DNA from: Monocercomonoides exilis
Lineage: Eukaryota > Preaxostyla > Oxymonadida > Polymastigidae
NCBI GenBank assembly: GCA_001643675.2
Contig: LSRY02000001.1
Coordinates: 2,222,501 to 2,286,500 of the forward strand
Reading direction: 5' to 3'
DNA: 64,000 nucleotides
Shown here: in pieces, positions 61,156 to 64,000 of the stretch
How the letters are laid out: the number at the start of each line of letters is the position of its first letter
How positions within the stretch are numbered: position 1 is the first letter of the stretch
The notes under the pieces: model-generated
Seen by the model: only the letters and a program-made list of their open reading frames with translations
The model's database searches: none
What the model was told of the DNA's origin: nothing
Translations under genes and position numbers: made by a program

Positions 61156-61379
61156 AAAAATATTCATGTCAAAACAAAATACAAACCGCTAAAATTCTTT
61201 AATTTGCATATACATTGAAATCTGGAGGCAAATTTTGTTTAATAGAAGAGTTCAGGCACAAATTGTGTACATAAAACTTATAGAGTGATTTATAAACCCG
61301 AACTTTTTTTTAATTTAGGTTTGAAATAAGAAAAATTTATTTTCAAGCAATCATGTTTTTATTATGAAAATTGAAATGA

Positions 61380-62974
61380 TCAATAATAAACATTATCAAT
61401 GAATTCTCTTTTAACAATTTTTCTGGAATTTTTCTGCTTTGATTCATCATCCAAAATATCATCATTTAAAATGTGGGATTTATTAAATCTTCTTTTTTGG
61501 GGCTTTTCAGCTGCGAAAAGAATTTTTTCTTCTTTTTCATCACTATTATCTTTTCTTTTCTTATCTTCTTTCATTTTCTTTTCTTTTTTCCATTCTTCAA
61601 GAAATTTTTATTCAGTAATAATTTTTCCATAAAAATCAAACCTATGTGTTCTCTTTTTCAGTGTCACTGAAGGTTCCTTTGGAAGTGTTGATAGTACTGA
61701 ATGCCACTCGTTTGAAAGCACGCCGCTTTTCTTGAACGAAGAAACAACAGTTGCAGGAAGTTATGCTGTCTGAAGAGCTTGTGGAAGGACGTTGGAAATG
61801 GCCTCACGTCGAAGAGAAATGGAAGAATCTGGAGGCACAGAGTAAAGAGAGTTGATGCATTTTTTGAGGACAGCAAACACACCACGATCAAGAGGTTGTG
61901 TGATGTGTGAACTGTGTGGAATAAAAGTGACGACGTCAATGTTGTTATCAGCAAATTTCTGCCATATGTCAGGCTGAGCCCGAGAAGAGTGAGAATTTAA
62001 AAGAAGAAGACATCTCCCATTAATTTTCATTAATATTTTCCTTCTTTCAATGATTCCAGTTAATAAAACCTCTTCTGCGTATCTTTGAAATATGCTTTCC
62101 GTCATCCATCCATCGTTGTTATCCCAAACATCAATGAATGCGCTCAGAAAAACTCGCGTTTCATATGGTTATTTGTGGCATGGCCACAACACAACGCTTT
62201 CGAGAGATTATCCATCTGAAGCAGCTGTTACAACCAAAGTGGCATTTGGCATGTTTGCAGGTGTTGTATGAAATCCAGCTGGGACTCCTGAATGGTGAAT
62301 CACCAGAGTTTTGAAGGAATCAGATAAGCGGAGTGAAAAATAATCAGTGTTAAAGATCAAAGAAGGAGAATAATGATGTTAATTATGAAGATTTTGCAGA
62401 AGCTCCTAAAAGGGAAAAAGAGCTTGTTAGTTGGAGAACGAAAGACGTTGGTTATCCACATTTCTGAGCATGGACACTTTGAGCTCTGAATTTCTTTTTC
62501 GTAAAATAAGGATGTGCTTTGGACACACTGGCGTTTTCATCAACATCAGTTTCTGATCGTCTTTTTTTGTCGGAAAGAACGGATTCCATCTGAAACATAT
62601 TTATAATTATAAACGAAAGATAAATAAATGTGAAATCAAACTAATTCTCTTGTTCTCTTTGCATTTAAACTTGTTCCGGATAAACTTTCGATTTTAATAA
62701 CTCCAACAATTATATTTTTGTCCTCTTCATTGAATAGTTCTGGCCTGCCAGGTTTTGCAACAGCTCTGCCGCTTTCAATTGCTGAAACTGCTCTAATTAT
62801 TGCTGAACGAGAGAACTCTTTGGTATTTATTGCATCAACGATTCTGACATGTCCATCAACAACAATACGTGCCATGCGTTCTAATCGATTTTCAATTCTT
62901 CGATATTCAAATGACATCATTTTTTCTCGAAGAATTAACTGTCCACGTTCTTTTTTATTTTTAACAACACTCAT
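61380..62974 (-). CDS. pogo/Tigger transposase, copy 2
   Basis: Same structure as copy 1: helix-turn-helix exon 62974-62642, 52-nt intron, then the catalytic frame with TAA at 62427, 62379, 62208 and 62169 and TAG at 62406, all at the same codons as copy 1. One further TAA (61761-61763) replaces a Leu codon of copy 1 (TTA to TAA) after VLPQALQTA. The motif LLLLNSHSSRAQP with Asn is shared. The basic C-terminal part (KSHILNDDILDDESKQKNS) ends at TGA 61380. Identical interruptions in both copies mean the ancestor already had them. Confidence 0.65.
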
Positions 62975-63059
62975 AACAAAAAAATTCTGGTAATGATCAT
63001 TTTTTATTTTTAAAAAAAAATTTTTTTTGTAATGAAAAAAAATTAAAAAAAATATTTTC

Positions 63060-63186
63060 GATTAAATTCTAACTTAGTCAGCCCCGTTGCTATTACCTAA
63101 TCTCCTCAGGGGAGGCACTTATCAGAGATGGAGGAGCTAACCCCCCCATCTCCCCCCCATCAGAGATTAGGTATAGTAATTTAATC
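63060..63186. repeat. GC-rich hairpin nested in pogo element 2
   Basis: Counterpart of 20220-20348; the stem is unchanged but the C-rich core is two bases shorter (CCATCTCCCCCCCATC against CCATCTCCCCTCCCCATC). Confidence 0.65.
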
Positions 63187-63318
63187 AAGAATTTCAGTCA
63201 TTGATTTTTCCTTATATACTGAAAACAATATAAAAAATATAAAAAGTGGGAAAAATCAACTTATTATTAAAAAAAAAGTCCGGGTTTTTAAAAAAGTTCG
63301 GGTTAATAAATCACCCTA

Positions 63319-64000
63319 ATATAACAATCAATAAAATAATGTGAAAATCAAAATTTTTTGTTAATAAATAATAGTAGCACACATTGAAAACTTTATGGAT
63401 TATCAATTTCAAGATAAACTGAAAATTATTATCACATATTCATCGAAAATTCTCAATTTTTATTTTGATCACGAAAACAGAATATATAATTATTTGTCTC
63501 AAAATGTTTTTTCTCATTGAGAAGTTTGCAACAAACTGATGAACATTAAAACGAGTTTTCCTTTTATAAATAAGAATTATGGAAACGGAATGATAGTTCA
63601 TTAACTAACATGGGTCAAATTTTTGATCTGATGTAACTTTTCAAAAAAATTTTGCCACTTATTCAACGATATTTATAAGATATTCTTCTGAAAAATTATT
63701 GATTTTTTATTCCTTGAAGGATAAAAAACTTATAAACTCAACATAATTTTTTCAACAATAATCCAATTCAAAATAGAGTTCATATTTTTCAGTTGCCAAA
63801 TTTCATCACATCCGTTATTTTGACTTTAATTTCAAAACAAAACATATTAAAACACTGATTTATTTTTTGGAAGAAATTTTGATCAACATATAATTATCAT
63901 AAACATTTATTTTCTTGGTAAACTGATTTTTAAACCAATTCATTCAAGTTACTCTATTATTAATTAACAAGAAAGAAACATGAAGGAATCAGTCTTGCCA
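63319..64000. other. AT-rich flank
   Basis: No open frame of note and no recognised repeat beyond the TA duplication at its left edge. Confidence 0.5.

Larger units (their letters stand above)
61283..63316 (-). mobile_element. pogo/Tigger-type DNA transposon, copy 2
   Basis: Bounded by TA (61281-61282 and 63317-63318). Left end GAGTGATTTATAAACCCG, right end CGGGTTAATAAATCACCC. At 2034 bp it is the same length as copy 1 and, from about 61680 to the right end, nearly identical to it (offset 42840 over most of the length). The left 400 bp, including the small intron, have diverged more. Right-end TIRs also carry an inner CCGGGTTTTTAAAAAAG. Confidence 0.9.

Noticed and set aside
1-64000. Assignment to Streblomastix itself because of the TAA/TAG pattern
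   Set aside because: AK7, the coiled-coil gene, the giant gene and the Rab gene use only CAA/CAG for Gln, unlike the frequent TAA/TAG use reported for that genus.
1-64000. CRISPR arrays, operons, ribosome binding sites
   Set aside because: No direct-repeat arrays with spacers occur, and the intron-bearing genes show this is nuclear eukaryotic DNA.

Overview
The window is eukaryotic: AT-rich, with short spliceosomal introns of about 50-190 nt (GTTTG/GTATG...AG), genes on both strands, runs of Ser and Glu codons, and many DNA transposons. An adenylate kinase 7 gene, normally axonemal, points to a flagellate. Two families here, a right-handed beta-helix surface-type protein and an ARM-like protein ending ISDYFVNV, match what I remember from the oxymonad Monocercomonoides. 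I therefore infer an oxymonad-like metamonad; this is from memory and no search was run.

Layout. 1-13 kb is the most gene-like part. It holds AK7 (minus, running off the left edge), a divergently transcribed six-exon coiled-coil gene, a 2221-residue protein (propeller-like N-terminus, then more than 1500 residues of Ser and Glu/Lys tracts) and a frame-broken ARM-like gene. 13.8-16.4 kb holds a decayed locus and a broken beta-helix gene. A three-exon Rab7-like GTPase lies at 17.5-18.3 kb, followed by the first of two almost identical pogo/Tigger elements (18.4-20.5 kb; second copy 61.3-63.3 kb). 21-30 kb holds a foldback repeat, a GC-richer relic locus, a Merlin (IS1595-type) element and acidic ORFs. 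30.4-34.4 kb is a five-exon gene that joins a complete USP-type deubiquitinase domain to a DDE-type transposase.

34.7-38.5 kb holds a GC-rich structured hairpin, a foldback element with long T/A tracts, a relic locus and a truncated hAT gene. 38.5-45.2 kb is a near-perfect palindrome with 3.3-kb arms and an 11-bp centre, each arm carrying the same beta-helix membrane-protein gene. 45-49 kb holds a gag-like fragment, three MITEs and a decayed Merlin copy. 50.3-53.3 kb is a hAT transposase gene. 53-61 kb is a mosaic of broken GC-richer genes, including a diverged ubiquitin domain, and another beta-helix gene.

Two patterns cut across the window. First, several transposon and surface-protein reading frames run through in-frame TAA/TAG codons, contain no internal TGA over long stretches, and mostly end at TGA. 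AK7, the coiled-coil gene, the giant gene and the Rab gene contain no internal TAA or TAG. This could be a TAA/TAG=Gln code, foreign elements from such a lineage, or transition-biased decay. Second, many frame breaks fall in or next to short homopolymers and are closed by a one-base length change, which looks more like sequence error than like ordinary pseudogenes.
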